Assembly (NCBI GenBank): GCA_964568585.1
Contig: CAZMQI010000003.1
Location: 1-64,000 of the forward strand
Source of the DNA: RGZA01 sp964568585
GTDB taxonomy: Bacteria; Pseudomonadota; Alphaproteobacteria; UBA9219; RGZA01
Direction of reading: 5' to 3'
DNA length: 64,000 nucleotides
The translations under genes and the position numbers were made by a program. Below are positions 8,642 to 16,447 of the stretch, piece after piece (the first letter of the stretch is position 1; the number at the start of each line of letters is the position of its first letter). Under the pieces are notes generated by a model that was given only the letters and a program-made list of their open reading frames with translations, did not search any database and was not told the origin of the DNA.

Positions 8642-9006
8642 TACAGGACTCTCTGATGTGCGTAATAAAGGCTATTCAGAAGCGGGTCTTCATCCTGACC
8701 TGAAGCTTCGGATTGTAGCATTGTATGTAATCCCACGCCGGATGAATGAGTGGTATTGCCATAGATGGAGCCTGCTGCAAAGCTAGCGATGAAAAGCGCA
8801 GTGGCGATGAACAGATTTGCGCGCGACAATACGGCGGTGATGGAGGCTGCATAATAAGGCTTTTCCTGAAAAAGAGGTGAAACCGTTATGGCCTCAGCCT
8901 TGGCCCGCAAGCGCGCTGCAAAACCAGATGGAAGCTCTGCGCGCGGCTGCGCCTTAAGCGCTGCCTGCAGCCTTGCTTCAAAAAGACTTCCCTTTCCGTT
9001 TTTCAT
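8641..9006 (-). CDS. Single-pass membrane protein, candidate anti-sigma factor
   Basis: Protein of 121 residues from the ATG at 9006, chosen because GGGGGAG lies a few bases upstream. The cytoplasmic N-terminal half is basic and helical (SLFEARLQAALKAQPRAELPSGFAARLRAKAE). One transmembrane helix (ANLFIATALFIASFAAGSIYG) is followed by a short periplasmic tail. This matches the topology of small anti-sigma factors that hold an ECF sigma factor at the membrane. It lies between the ECF sigma factor gene (about 100 bases upstream) and the metal-resistance-like gene (one-base overlap). The assignment rests on position and topology, because no anti-sigma zinc motif is visible. Confidence 0.55.
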   Translation of the reverse strand: MKNGKGSLFEARLQAALKAQPRAELPSGFAARLRAKAEAITVSPLFQEKPYYAASITAVLSRANLFIATALFIASFAAGSIYGNTTHSSGVGLHTMLQSEASGQDEDPLLNSLYYAHQRVL

Positions 9007-9108
9007 GTTACTCCCCCGTATAATTTTCTTCTTATCATTGTAACGCAAAAAAACTGGCATGCCTTTTGCCGCTTCTTGGTTTTTTTGAATTTATTTCTTT
9101 CGTAAAGG

Positions 9109-9648
9109 TTAACCTTCCTTTTTCAGTATATCTTTTTTGAGCCGCTGGCGTGCACGATAAAGTAGTGATTCAAAGGCCTTGACGTGCATTTTCATAACTG
9201 CCGCCGCTTCGGTCTGTGAAAAGCCGTCATAATAGTAAAGCTGAACCGCCACATTCTGCTCAGGAGGCAATTGGTTAACGGCCTTGATGATGGCATGGTC
9301 CTGCTCATTATGTAAAAGCTGATCTTCTGCATTGGCTGACTCATCAGGTGTATCGGCTAGAGCATCGTCGCCCTCAGTTTTTTTGAAGCGGCGCCGACGG
9401 TCCAGGAAAAGATTAACCAGAACACGGTAAAACCATGTGGTAAACAATCCGCCTTCGGGTCTCCATGCGAATGGATTTCGCCATAGGCGTATAAAGGCAT
9501 CCTGCAGAATATCTTCGGCATCGGCACGATTGCCGGTGAGACGTAGGCCAAGATTAAAGAAACGATCGCTATGCCGCTGGACGAGTTTTTCAAAAGCCGC
9601 CGCGTCTCCCGCCTGAACAGCTTCAATGAGTTTCTCGTCAGAGGGCAT
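9109..9648 (-). CDS. ECF-family RNA polymerase sigma factor
   Basis: Group 4 sigma factor of about 179 residues from the ATG at 9648, where MPSDEKLIEAVQAGDAAAFEKLV begins the usual region 2. Upstream in-frame starts add an atypical hydrophobic leader, and the true start is not certain because no strong ribosome-binding site is seen. Region 2.2-2.4 is NRADAEDILQDAFIRLWRNP with TWFYRVLVNLFLDRRRR. Region 4 contains LPPEQNVAVQLYYYDGFSQTEAAAVMKMHVKAFESLLYRARQRLKK. The membrane anti-sigma candidate and metal-sensor-like protein follow in the same direction, so activity is probably released by an envelope or metal signal. Confidence 0.88.
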   Translation of the reverse strand: MPSDEKLIEAVQAGDAAAFEKLVQRHSDRFFNLGLRLTGNRADAEDILQDAFIRLWRNPFAWRPEGGLFTTWFYRVLVNLFLDRRRRFKKTEGDDALADTPDESANAEDQLLHNEQDHAIIKAVNQLPPEQNVAVQLYYYDGFSQTEAAAVMKMHVKAFESLLYRARQRLKKDILKKEG

Positions 9649-9853
9649 TTTATTGGGGACTTTCAGAAATACGGAGATAATGCTCACTTGAAACGCAGGT
9701 ATAAGCATAAATCCTTTATAACACGCCATAATATTTTCACATTTTTTGTGTGAGCCACAAAGGAAAGTCTGAAAACAAGCGTTTCAGGGTTAATGGTCTT
9801 GGTTTCTATAAGGCCTCTCCAGTTTTATCTTAACCCCATCAGGAGAACAAAAC

Positions 9854-10390
9854 ATGTCATCTTCCATCGGTAATGCAACTACAGGCGCATCATTTCAGGC
9901 GGCACGCAGGCAGCCAAGCGATGAGGACATCCTTAAAAAAATTGAGAAGGATTTCGGGAAAGATGGGGTTAAGAGTGTAACCGATGATGAAGGCAAGCTG
10001 GATAAGACCAAGCTTGAGGAATTTCTGAAGAGCAAGGGTGTTCAGCCACCGCAAGGCAAGCCACCGGGTGGAGCTGGCGGACAGGCTGGTGACGCGGCCG
10101 GACAGGGCGATGCATCCGGTGGGTCGCAACAAGCTGGAAGTTCGTCGGAAAGCACAGGGAGCAGCTCCGAGGGATCATCAACCGAGGTCAAGAGTGAAAC
10201 CCGCCAAACCAATTCGGATGGATCTGTTACCACAACGATTAAATATGCAGATGGCAGCGTCAAAAAGACAACCACTCAGCCGGATCCGGAAAAGGCATCG
10301 GAGCTTTATAAGCTCCAGCATGCTGAAAAGGACACAAAGAACCCTTCTGAAGAAACTGAAAAAGGCTCTTTGGTGTCGGTTAAAATTTAA
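9854..10390 (+). CDS. Low-complexity acidic protein with degenerate EF-hand-like segment
   Basis: Protein of 178 residues with GGAG five to six bases upstream of the ATG. The N-terminal 65 residues are helical with TDDEGKLDKTKLEEFL, which looks like a degraded EF-hand. The middle is rich in Gly, Gln and Ser (GGAGGQAGDAAGQGDASGGSQQAGSSSES). The tail has beta-like TNSDGSVTTTIKYADGSVKKTTT. There is no signal peptide. The same neighbourhood encodes a clear EF-hand protein, so a calcium-related or secreted filament-like role is possible but unproven. A strong hairpin followed by a T-run lies 26 bases after the stop. No named family is recognised. Confidence 0.6.
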   Translation: MSSSIGNATTGASFQAARRQPSDEDILKKIEKDFGKDGVKSVTDDEGKLDKTKLEEFLKSKGVQPPQGKPPGGAGGQAGDAAGQGDASGGSQQAGSSSESTGSSSEGSSTEVKSETRQTNSDGSVTTTIKYADGSVKKTTTQPDPEKASELYKLQHAEKDTKNPSEETEKGSLVSVKI

Positions 10391-10416
10391 CAGTAAAGGC
10401 ATCAAGCTTTTCTGGG

Positions 10417-10480
10417 TTCTGGGCCCCCCAATGGTTGCGGCGATACGCCCGCCATTGGGGAGTGGCCCAGAATGTTTTTA
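10417..10480 (+). terminator. Long GC-rich hairpin followed by T-run
   Basis: Arms TTCTGGGCC...CCAATGG (10417-10434) and CCATTGGGG...GGCCCAGAA (10452-10472) pair almost fully apart from a 2-3 base bulge. The loop of about 17 bases is itself GC-rich. The hairpin is followed by TGTTTTTA. This is best read as the terminator of the upstream low-complexity gene. It also argues that the oxygenase starts after it and not at the ATG inside the stem. Confidence 0.65.
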
Positions 10481-10508
10481 TGGAAATCCAGACACGATAC
10501 CGTATTCC

Positions 10509-11153
10509 ATGTTTGCCCATGTTGAAAGTCGCCTCATTTTTCCAACACCGATTGTCCTGGCGCGATTGCCCGAGGATACCGCTCGCACAGTTAATACGGA
10601 GCTGGAACAGATCATACTGGAAAAAGAGAAGCAAAGTTCTGGTGTCAAAATCAGCAATAGTGGTGGCTGGCAATCCGATACAGATATTTTGGCGTGGGGT
10701 GGTCAGCCGGTCAGATTTCTGGTTGATGAAATCAAGAGTGTTCTAAAAAAAATCACATGGCATTTAAAGGGAACGACATATAGCGAGGTTAATGTGCCAT
10801 GGCGCATTCATGGCTGGGCCAATATCAATCGCAAAGGGCATGCGAATGTGATGCATACGCACCCAGGATCGTATTGGTCGGCGTCATATTATGTCAAGCT
10901 GCCGCAGCCAGAATACGAGGATCAGATTATTGGTGGTGAGTTGGAACTGCTTGATCCGCGGGGAAATTTGCCACTGGTGTATTGTCCCGAACTCCGATTT
11001 GCTTTGAAAAATGCGACATCTGCCGGAACATCCGAACTTCACCGACCCAGAGTGGGAGAAGTTATCATTTTTCCATCCTGGCTCCCGCATGCGGTGGCGT
11101 CGCATCTTTCGGAGGATATCCGTATTTCCATTGCGATGAACTTTTCAGTTTAA
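10509..11153 (+). CDS. 2OG-Fe(II) oxygenase-like protein (TIGR02466 type)
   Basis: Protein of 214 residues from the ATG at 10509. The open frame extends far upstream, but that part overlaps the preceding gene in another frame and the hairpin, so the later start is chosen; its ribosome-binding site is weak. The beginning LIFPTPIVLARLPED is typical of the putative 2-oxoglutarate/Fe(II) oxygenase family TIGR02466. The double-stranded beta-helix carries the metal triad candidates in HGWANINRKGHANVMHTHPGSYWSASYYV (HxH type) and the later PSWLPHAV histidine, with R in DIRISIAMNFSV as the 2OG-binding arginine. The substrate is unknown. It is convergent with the EF-hand gene across a shared terminator. 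Confidence 0.72.
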   Translation: MFAHVESRLIFPTPIVLARLPEDTARTVNTELEQIILEKEKQSSGVKISNSGGWQSDTDILAWGGQPVRFLVDEIKSVLKKITWHLKGTTYSEVNVPWRIHGWANINRKGHANVMHTHPGSYWSASYYVKLPQPEYEDQIIGGELELLDPRGNLPLVYCPELRFALKNATSAGTSELHRPRVGEVIIFPSWLPHAVASHLSEDIRISIAMNFSV

Positions 11154-11167
11154 AGGGCAATAAAAAA

Positions 11168-11205
11168 ACGGCCCCACAGAACAGAGCTGTGGAGCCGTTC
11201 CTTCT
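11168..11205. terminator. Bidirectional intrinsic terminator
   Basis: The hairpin ACGGC(C)CCACAG / CTGTGG(A)GCCGT at 11168-11198 has an A-run on the left and a T-rich tract on the right. It sits between the convergent oxygenase and EF-hand genes and can serve both. Confidence 0.8.
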
Positions 11206-11218
11206 TTTACTTTATTTT

Positions 11219-12040
11219 TTATGCAAAGAGAGATGTTGTCAGCAAATCCTGTGTATACGTGCCGTAGTTTGACGTCGTTTTATAGGATTGCACGGCATTC
11301 AGCAGCTCTTGCAAAAGTGCAGTAGTCTGATTGACGCTGGTGGTTGTTGATGCGGTGTCACTTTCTGATGTGCTGCTATCAGTGCTCTTGGTATAGCCAT
11401 ACTTATTCAGGATGGATTCCAGCGAGTCTTCAAGGTCACTATCATCGGAAGAAGCTAGGCCACCCATGGGCGGTGGTCCGCCGGGGCCGCCTTTTGGCAT
11501 GGAGGCTTCAAACTGCTCTTGCGTCACAGATCCGGCATTGCCGGTATCAATCGAGGCAAACAGCTTGCCGGCATCTTCCTCACTCACGTTTTTCGGACGG
11601 GCGTTCACGAACTCTTCTTTTGTAACCTTGCCATCCTTGTCCGTATCGATTTTGCTGAATAGATCGTTAGAGCGAGAAGATCCACCCTCAGCAGTCTCGT
11701 CCTGGGCGGTTCTATGTTGACCTTGACCCGAAAGAAGGTTGATAAGCACAGACAGCATGTCGCTGGACAGTGCGGTGCCAGTGGAGGCTGCATCATCCGG
11801 TTTGTTTGCTTCCATTCCGGCATCAAGCTGGTCTTGCGTGAGCGCATTGCTGTTGTCGGTATCCATTTTTGCGTAAAGCTTGGCCGCATCGGCTTCGCTT
11901 ACATTTTTTGGCCGCACGTTGACGAACTCATCCTTGCTAATGTTTCCGTTGCCATCACTGTCCATTTTATTGAACATGGCCTGACGCATTTGCGTATGAT
12001 GAGTCATCCCGCTGCCCGAAATCGAACTAAGGCTTGTCAT
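11219..12040 (-). CDS. EF-hand calcium-binding protein
   Basis: Protein of 273 residues with two EF-hand pairs. The loops are D27-E38 (DSDGNGNISKDE, canonical), D60-Q71 (DTDNSNALTQDQ, Q at position 12), D132-E143 (DTDKDGKVTKEE, canonical) and D165-Q176 (DTGNAGSVTQEQ, degraded). The two halves share the following FVN(V/A)RPKNVSE, so the pair was duplicated internally. A Gly/Pro linker (KGGPGGPPPMGG) and a Ser/Thr-rich C-terminal part ending in hydrophobic residues follow. No signal peptide is seen, so the protein is cytoplasmic or exported by another route. Odd-numbered loops should bind calcium, and even-numbered loops probably bind weakly. Confidence 0.85.
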   Translation of the reverse strand: MTSLSSISGSGMTHHTQMRQAMFNKMDSDGNGNISKDEFVNVRPKNVSEADAAKLYAKMDTDNSNALTQDQLDAGMEANKPDDAASTGTALSSDMLSVLINLLSGQGQHRTAQDETAEGGSSRSNDLFSKIDTDKDGKVTKEEFVNARPKNVSEEDAGKLFASIDTGNAGSVTQEQFEASMPKGGPGGPPPMGGLASSDDSDLEDSLESILNKYGYTKSTDSSTSESDTASTTTSVNQTTALLQELLNAVQSYKTTSNYGTYTQDLLTTSLFA

Positions 12041-12364
12041 AGGGTGTCTCCTTTGGTTATGGGCGGGATTAGTCCTGCCTCGACATTAGAACGCTGCATA
12101 AAGCTCAGTACCTCTCCAGAAGCTTTGAGATAAACTTTATCCAATAAAATCAACGTTGTTTTTGTGTAACAGCCGGTACTATTTGCCGATTATGTCTGAC
12201 GGGCGAAGGTTATGACCTTTCCCTACGTTCCATTGTTGACCCGCTTTTTATAAAGCCAACTTGCCATTGTAAGCAATGATTTAGTGCGTTTATTCATGTA
12301 TATGTGCAAGGATAAATAAAACAAACGATTGATTATTTTAATTAATGATGTTATTGTCTGGCTA

Positions 12365-13039
12365 ATGAAACAAAAACCAAAATCTCAGAAAAAAATTCGG
12401 AAAAAATCCTTGCAGAAGCGGGCGCTTGATACTCGTGCCAGCATTATGGCACAGGGTGCGCGACTTTTTGCCAAACATGGCTATGACGCCACTAGTATCC
12501 GCGATGTGTGTGAGGCGGCCGGCGCTAATATCGCTGCTATTCATTACTATTTCGGCGACAAGCAGGGGCTATACGCTACGATTTTGAAAGAATCTTTTGA
12601 AAAAGACACACGACCCTATCCCAACCCAGTTTGGGATAACACAGCCTTGCCGCAGGATTTTCTGGAAGAGTTTATCTTTCGTATTCTTTCACGCATGCAC
12701 CGTACCCGCAAAGCCGAATGGCACATGGAGATGATGCGGCGCGAAATGTCATTTCCCAGTGCGCCATTCCAGAAATTTATTAAACAGATTGTACAGCAGG
12801 ATTTTGAAGTTTTTAAACGCGCGCTGGCAGCCTTTAGCCCGAAAGTAGATGATGAAACCATTAGCCGCGCAGTGCTTTGCATCACGGGCCAAATGGGAGC
12901 TTATACCTATCATCCACCTGCCTTTTTGCAGTTATGCCTTCCTAACTTGCGTCTCGATAAGGAAGGGTGTCGCACCACTGCACGCGCAATTGTGCATTTT
13001 GCCTTGTCTGGCCTACAAAGGGCAGGAGAAAATACGTGA
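12365..13039 (+). CDS. TetR-family repressor of the downstream efflux operon
   Basis: Transcription regulator of 224 residues from the ATG at 12365; an alternative in-frame ATG lies 36 bases upstream. After a very basic N-terminus (KQKPKSQKKIRKK), the TetR helix-turn-helix is at about residues 20-65 (ARLFAKHGYDATSIRDVCEAAGANIAAIHYYFGDKQGLYATIL). The C-terminal domain resembles that of CecR/YbiH-type regulators, which control an ABC exporter with a membrane-fusion subunit. The stop overlaps the GTG start of the outer-membrane efflux gene. The first gene of the operon is therefore its own likely repressor, and the inducer is probably an exported compound. Confidence 0.87.
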   Translation: MKQKPKSQKKIRKKSLQKRALDTRASIMAQGARLFAKHGYDATSIRDVCEAAGANIAAIHYYFGDKQGLYATILKESFEKDTRPYPNPVWDNTALPQDFLEEFIFRILSRMHRTRKAEWHMEMMRREMSFPSAPFQKFIKQIVQQDFEVFKRALAAFSPKVDDETISRAVLCITGQMGAYTYHPPAFLQLCLPNLRLDKEGCRTTARAIVHFALSGLQRAGENT

Positions 13040-14439
13040 AGGCCTTGTCAGTTTGTGTTGTGATGTTCCTGTTAACTGGTTGTGCAGTGGCGCCGGATTA
13101 CGAACCGATAAAGGTTGAGAAAGCGCTTGTTGATAAAGAATGGCACAGTACTTTGCCGCATGGCGGCAAGATAACAGACCTTACTCATTGGTGGGCGCAG
13201 TTTGACGACCCCGCCATGACGCGGCTTATTGAGCATGCGGAGGCAAGCAGCCCAACGCTGGATGCTGCGTTGGCCCGTGTAAATCAGGCCCGTGCAAGTG
13301 CTCGTAAAAGTGATGCGGATTTGTTTCCCAGCGTCACGGGCTCGGCTTCCAATACTCGCCGCCAGTCTGCCGCAATCGGCGGGACAAATGTGCAAACAGT
13401 CAACACGGCATCATTGGATGCATTGTGGGAACTCGACCTTTTTGGTGGTAAGCGACGTGGGGTTGAGCAATCCGAAGCACAACTAGGCGCAAATGAGGCC
13501 AGATGGCATGATGCGCGTGTCACACTGGCCGCAGAAATTGCCAGAGATTATGTAGATTACCGCGCCTGTGAGAAAACCGCCAAACTTTACGAACGCCGCC
13601 TTGCCTCACAAACCAGCACAGAAAAGCTTGTTTATTATAAGGTGAAATCAGGTCTTTCCGCGACGACAGAAGGTGATTTATCTAAAGCTTCGATGTTGAA
13701 TGTCGCCAGTATGTTTGAACAGCAAAAAGGAGTCTGTGCCCAAAAACTCAACTTGCTGGCGCAGATGACAACCCTTCCTATTACCGAGCTAAGAAATATT
13801 TTGGCATCAGCTTCTGCTCGCGTACCCGTGCCTCGCGAGGCAGATATTCTTAATGTGCCCGCAGTGACAATTGAACAGCGACCTGATATCGCAGTGGCGG
13901 AGCGCAATCTGGCAGCAGCTAGTGCGGCAATCGGTGTTGCCGAAGCAAGCCGTTACCCAAGCTTGTCGCTAACTGGTTCTATTGGACTTAATCAGACCTC
14001 TGGCTCATCTACACTGAGTATATGGTCATTTGGTCCTGCCCTGTCTCTTCCCATTTTCAACGCAGGTGCATTAGAGGCGGAAGCAGATCGCACTCGCGCT
14101 GCTTATGATGAAGCGCGCGCCACCTACCGTGAGACAGTTCTGAAAGCTGTGCGGGAGGTCGAAGATGCACTCACACGTCTTGAGGCCATCAACAGCCGTA
14201 TGAAGCAGACAGAAGCCTCCGTCGAATATTATCACCGCTATCTGGAAACCACAGAGATTAGCTATAAATCCGGAACGACCAGCCTGCTAGATTTAGAGGA
14301 AACGCGGCGCACGGTTTACAGCGCCGAACAATCACTTATCGAAGCGCAACAGGAGCAAGCCGACACATGGATTGCGCTGTATAAAGCCGTGGGCGGCGGC
14401 TGGGCATCTTCTTCATATAATAAAGGGAGCGCCCCATGA
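13036..14439 (+). CDS. Outer-membrane efflux lipoprotein (NodT/TolC family)
   Basis: Outer-membrane channel of a tripartite exporter, 467 residues. The GTG at 13036 overlaps the TetR stop (GTGA) and has AGGAG seven bases upstream. The protein starts with a lipoprotein signal, LLTGC with the lipidated cysteine at residue 16. NodT-family features follow: WWAQFDDPAMTRLIEHA near the start, two repeats of long coiled-coil helices, and GSIGLNQTSG with SLPIFNAG in the second half. It lies between the regulator and the adaptor gene in a tightly overlapped operon. The family is certain. The substrate is unknown. Confidence 0.9.
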   Translation: MKALSVCVVMFLLTGCAVAPDYEPIKVEKALVDKEWHSTLPHGGKITDLTHWWAQFDDPAMTRLIEHAEASSPTLDAALARVNQARASARKSDADLFPSVTGSASNTRRQSAAIGGTNVQTVNTASLDALWELDLFGGKRRGVEQSEAQLGANEARWHDARVTLAAEIARDYVDYRACEKTAKLYERRLASQTSTEKLVYYKVKSGLSATTEGDLSKASMLNVASMFEQQKGVCAQKLNLLAQMTTLPITELRNILASASARVPVPREADILNVPAVTIEQRPDIAVAERNLAAASAAIGVAEASRYPSLSLTGSIGLNQTSGSSTLSIWSFGPALSLPIFNAGALEAEADRTRAAYDEARATYRETVLKAVREVEDALTRLEAINSRMKQTEASVEYYHRYLETTEISYKSGTTSLLDLEETRRTVYSAEQSLIEAQQEQADTWIALYKAVGGGWASSSYNKGSAP

Positions 14440-15722
14440 CCTTATCTAGCAATACAAAAGTAAAAGATATCTTCAACAAGATTGGGCTTCCCGTGAACAA
14501 TTCCCAGCCGTTAAAAAAATACGTACTTATCACCGGCCTTATTTTGCTGCTTGGTGTTGTATGGCTTTTGTTAAGAGCGCCTTCTGGCGAGGCGCTTCTA
14601 TCATATAAAACGGAAGCGGTTACTCAAAGCGATCTTGTCGTCAAGGTATCTGCTACGGGCAACCTACAGCCAACAACCGAGGTTGATGTAAGTAGCGAGC
14701 TATCAGGGATGATTGAAGAAGTATTGGTCAAGGATAATGACCAAGTAAAAAAGGATCAGATGTTAGCGCGGCTAGATAAAAGCAAGCTGGAAGACGATGT
14801 TATTAAGTCTGAGGCGGCCTTGAAGTCGGCACAGGCAGCCGTTGATGTAAACAAAGCAACGAGTAAAGAAGCCCGCGCCAATCTTGACCGTTTACAAAAA
14901 GCGTGGCGGCTTTCCGGCGGTAAGATACCTTCAAAAAGTGAAATCACAACCGCGGAAGCAAGTCATGATAAGGCAGTTGCAAATGAAGCCAGCGCGTTGG
15001 CCGCCGTTTCTCAAGCTGAAGCAGTTCTGCGTTCCAACAAAACCAATCTTTCTAAAGCTGAAATACGCTCTCCTATCGATGGCGTAGTGCTGCTACGAAA
15101 AATTGAACCAGGACAGACCGTAGCGGCCTCACTGGAAGCACCTGTTCTTTTCGTATTGGCGCAAGACTTAAAACAGATGGAGCTTCATGTCCAGATTGAT
15201 GAAGCTGATGTTGGGCAGGTTAAAGAGGGGCAGAATGCCGAATTCACGGTTGACGCCTATCCTGATCGGCGCTATCCCGCGCGCATTACCCGCGTGCGTT
15301 ATGGGTCAGAGACGACCAATGGCGTTGTAACCTATCAAGGCGTTCTTGATGTCGCCAATGATGATCTCAGCTTGCGTCCCGGCATGACTGCAACGGCTAA
15401 AATTATCACGCAAGAACGCGCTGCCGTTCTGCTTATTCCAAATGCTGCGTTGCGCTACAGTCCGCCCCAAAGAGTCGTACCATCAAGCGGCCTCATGTCG
15501 GCGCTTATGCCGCGCCCACCTTCAGATGGGAATAGTAAAAACGTGACTGTTGTTACCAAGGGCAGCGATCAAACGGTTTGGATTATGCGTTCTGGCGAAA
15601 GCAAACCCTCTCCAATCAATATAAAAGTTGGCATTAGTGATGGTCGCCAGACGGAAATTTTATCAGACAATCTAAAAGTAGGCGATGCTATTGTAACAGA
15701 AAGCGTTGAAAAAAAGCCATGA
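14436..15722 (+). CDS. Periplasmic adaptor of ABC efflux pump (MacA/HlyD family)
   Basis: Membrane-fusion protein of 428 residues. A single N-terminal transmembrane helix (LITGLILLLGVVWLLL) is followed by a lipoyl half (GNLQPTTEVDVSSELSGMIEEVLVKDNDQVKKDQMLARLD), a long alpha hairpin (about 110-200), the second lipoyl half with SPIDGVVLLRKIEPGQTVAAS, and beta-barrel and membrane-proximal domains. It should connect the MacB-like transporter to the outer-membrane lipoprotein. The ATG overlaps the upstream stop (ATGA), and the ABC ATPase gene overlaps its end the same way. E. coli MacA is about 370 residues, so this one carries extra sequence near the C-terminus (PPSDGNSKNVTVV). Confidence 0.9.
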   Translation: MTLSSNTKVKDIFNKIGLPVNNSQPLKKYVLITGLILLLGVVWLLLRAPSGEALLSYKTEAVTQSDLVVKVSATGNLQPTTEVDVSSELSGMIEEVLVKDNDQVKKDQMLARLDKSKLEDDVIKSEAALKSAQAAVDVNKATSKEARANLDRLQKAWRLSGGKIPSKSEITTAEASHDKAVANEASALAAVSQAEAVLRSNKTNLSKAEIRSPIDGVVLLRKIEPGQTVAASLEAPVLFVLAQDLKQMELHVQIDEADVGQVKEGQNAEFTVDAYPDRRYPARITRVRYGSETTNGVVTYQGVLDVANDDLSLRPGMTATAKIITQERAAVLLIPNAALRYSPPQRVVPSSGLMSALMPRPPSDGNSKNVTVVTKGSDQTVWIMRSGESKPSPINIKVGISDGRQTEILSDNLKVGDAIVTESVEKKP

Positions 15723-16447
15723 GCGATGATGACTCCACGCCGCTGATTGAGCTATGCAATGTTACAAAAACGTATGGTGAAGGGGCGACCGCCTTTCAGG
15801 CACTGAAAGGAATCGATGTAACAGTGCAGCGCGGCGAATTTGTTGCCGTTATGGGGCCTAGCGGTTCCGGAAAATCCACCGCCATGAACATTATCGGCTG
15901 TCTTGATACGCTGACGGCGGGCAGTTACCGTTTTGACGGGGTTGCGGTTGAAACGCTTGACCGCGATCACTGTGCGTTGTTGCGTCGTGGTTATTTGGGA
16001 TTTGTATTTCAAGGCTTCAATTTGCTGCGGCGTACTTCAGCGCAGGAAAATGTGGAGCTGCCCTTACTGTATCGGGGCGAACCAGCAGGCACGCGCGCCA
16101 AGCTAGCGCGGCAAGCACTGACTGATGTGGGTTTGGGCGGATGGGAACATCACAGTTCAGCAGAATTATCCGGTGGCCAGCAGCAACGCGTCGCCATTGC
16201 ACGAGCTATTGTAACCAGCCCTATGCTGTTGCTTGCCGATGAACCAACGGGTAATCTTGATACCGAACGCTCACGTGAGATCATGGAGCTCATTAGTCGA
16301 TTGAACCATGAGCGCGGCATTACCGTTATCATGGTTACGCACGAGCCAGACATGGCTGCTTATGCTCATCGCACCCTGCGTTTTGTAGATGGCAGGATTG
16401 TCGAAGACAAAATGCATTCCGGTGCCCGACATGCAGGAGGCGTTTGA
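15719..16447 (+). CDS. ABC transporter ATP-binding protein (MacB-type, split)
   Basis: ATPase subunit of 242 residues that powers the efflux complex. Walker A is GPSGSGKST (46-54). The signature is LSGGQQQR. Walker B is LLLADEPTGNLD, with the D-loop following and a switch histidine in VTHEPD. The FQGFNLL Q-loop and sequence between motifs match the LolD/MacB group. In E. coli MacB the ATPase and permease are fused; here they are separate genes with a TGATG overlap. Confidence 0.93.
   Translation: MSDDDSTPLIELCNVTKTYGEGATAFQALKGIDVTVQRGEFVAVMGPSGSGKSTAMNIIGCLDTLTAGSYRFDGVAVETLDRDHCALLRRGYLGFVFQGFNLLRRTSAQENVELPLLYRGEPAGTRAKLARQALTDVGLGGWEHHSSAELSGGQQQRVAIARAIVTSPMLLLADEPTGNLDTERSREIMELISRLNHERGITVIMVTHEPDMAAYAHRTLRFVDGRIVEDKMHSGARHAGGV

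Noticed and set aside
10038..10508. Long N-terminal extension of the oxygenase frame
   Set aside because: The extension overlaps the upstream gene in another frame and a strong hairpin; the family start is near 10509.
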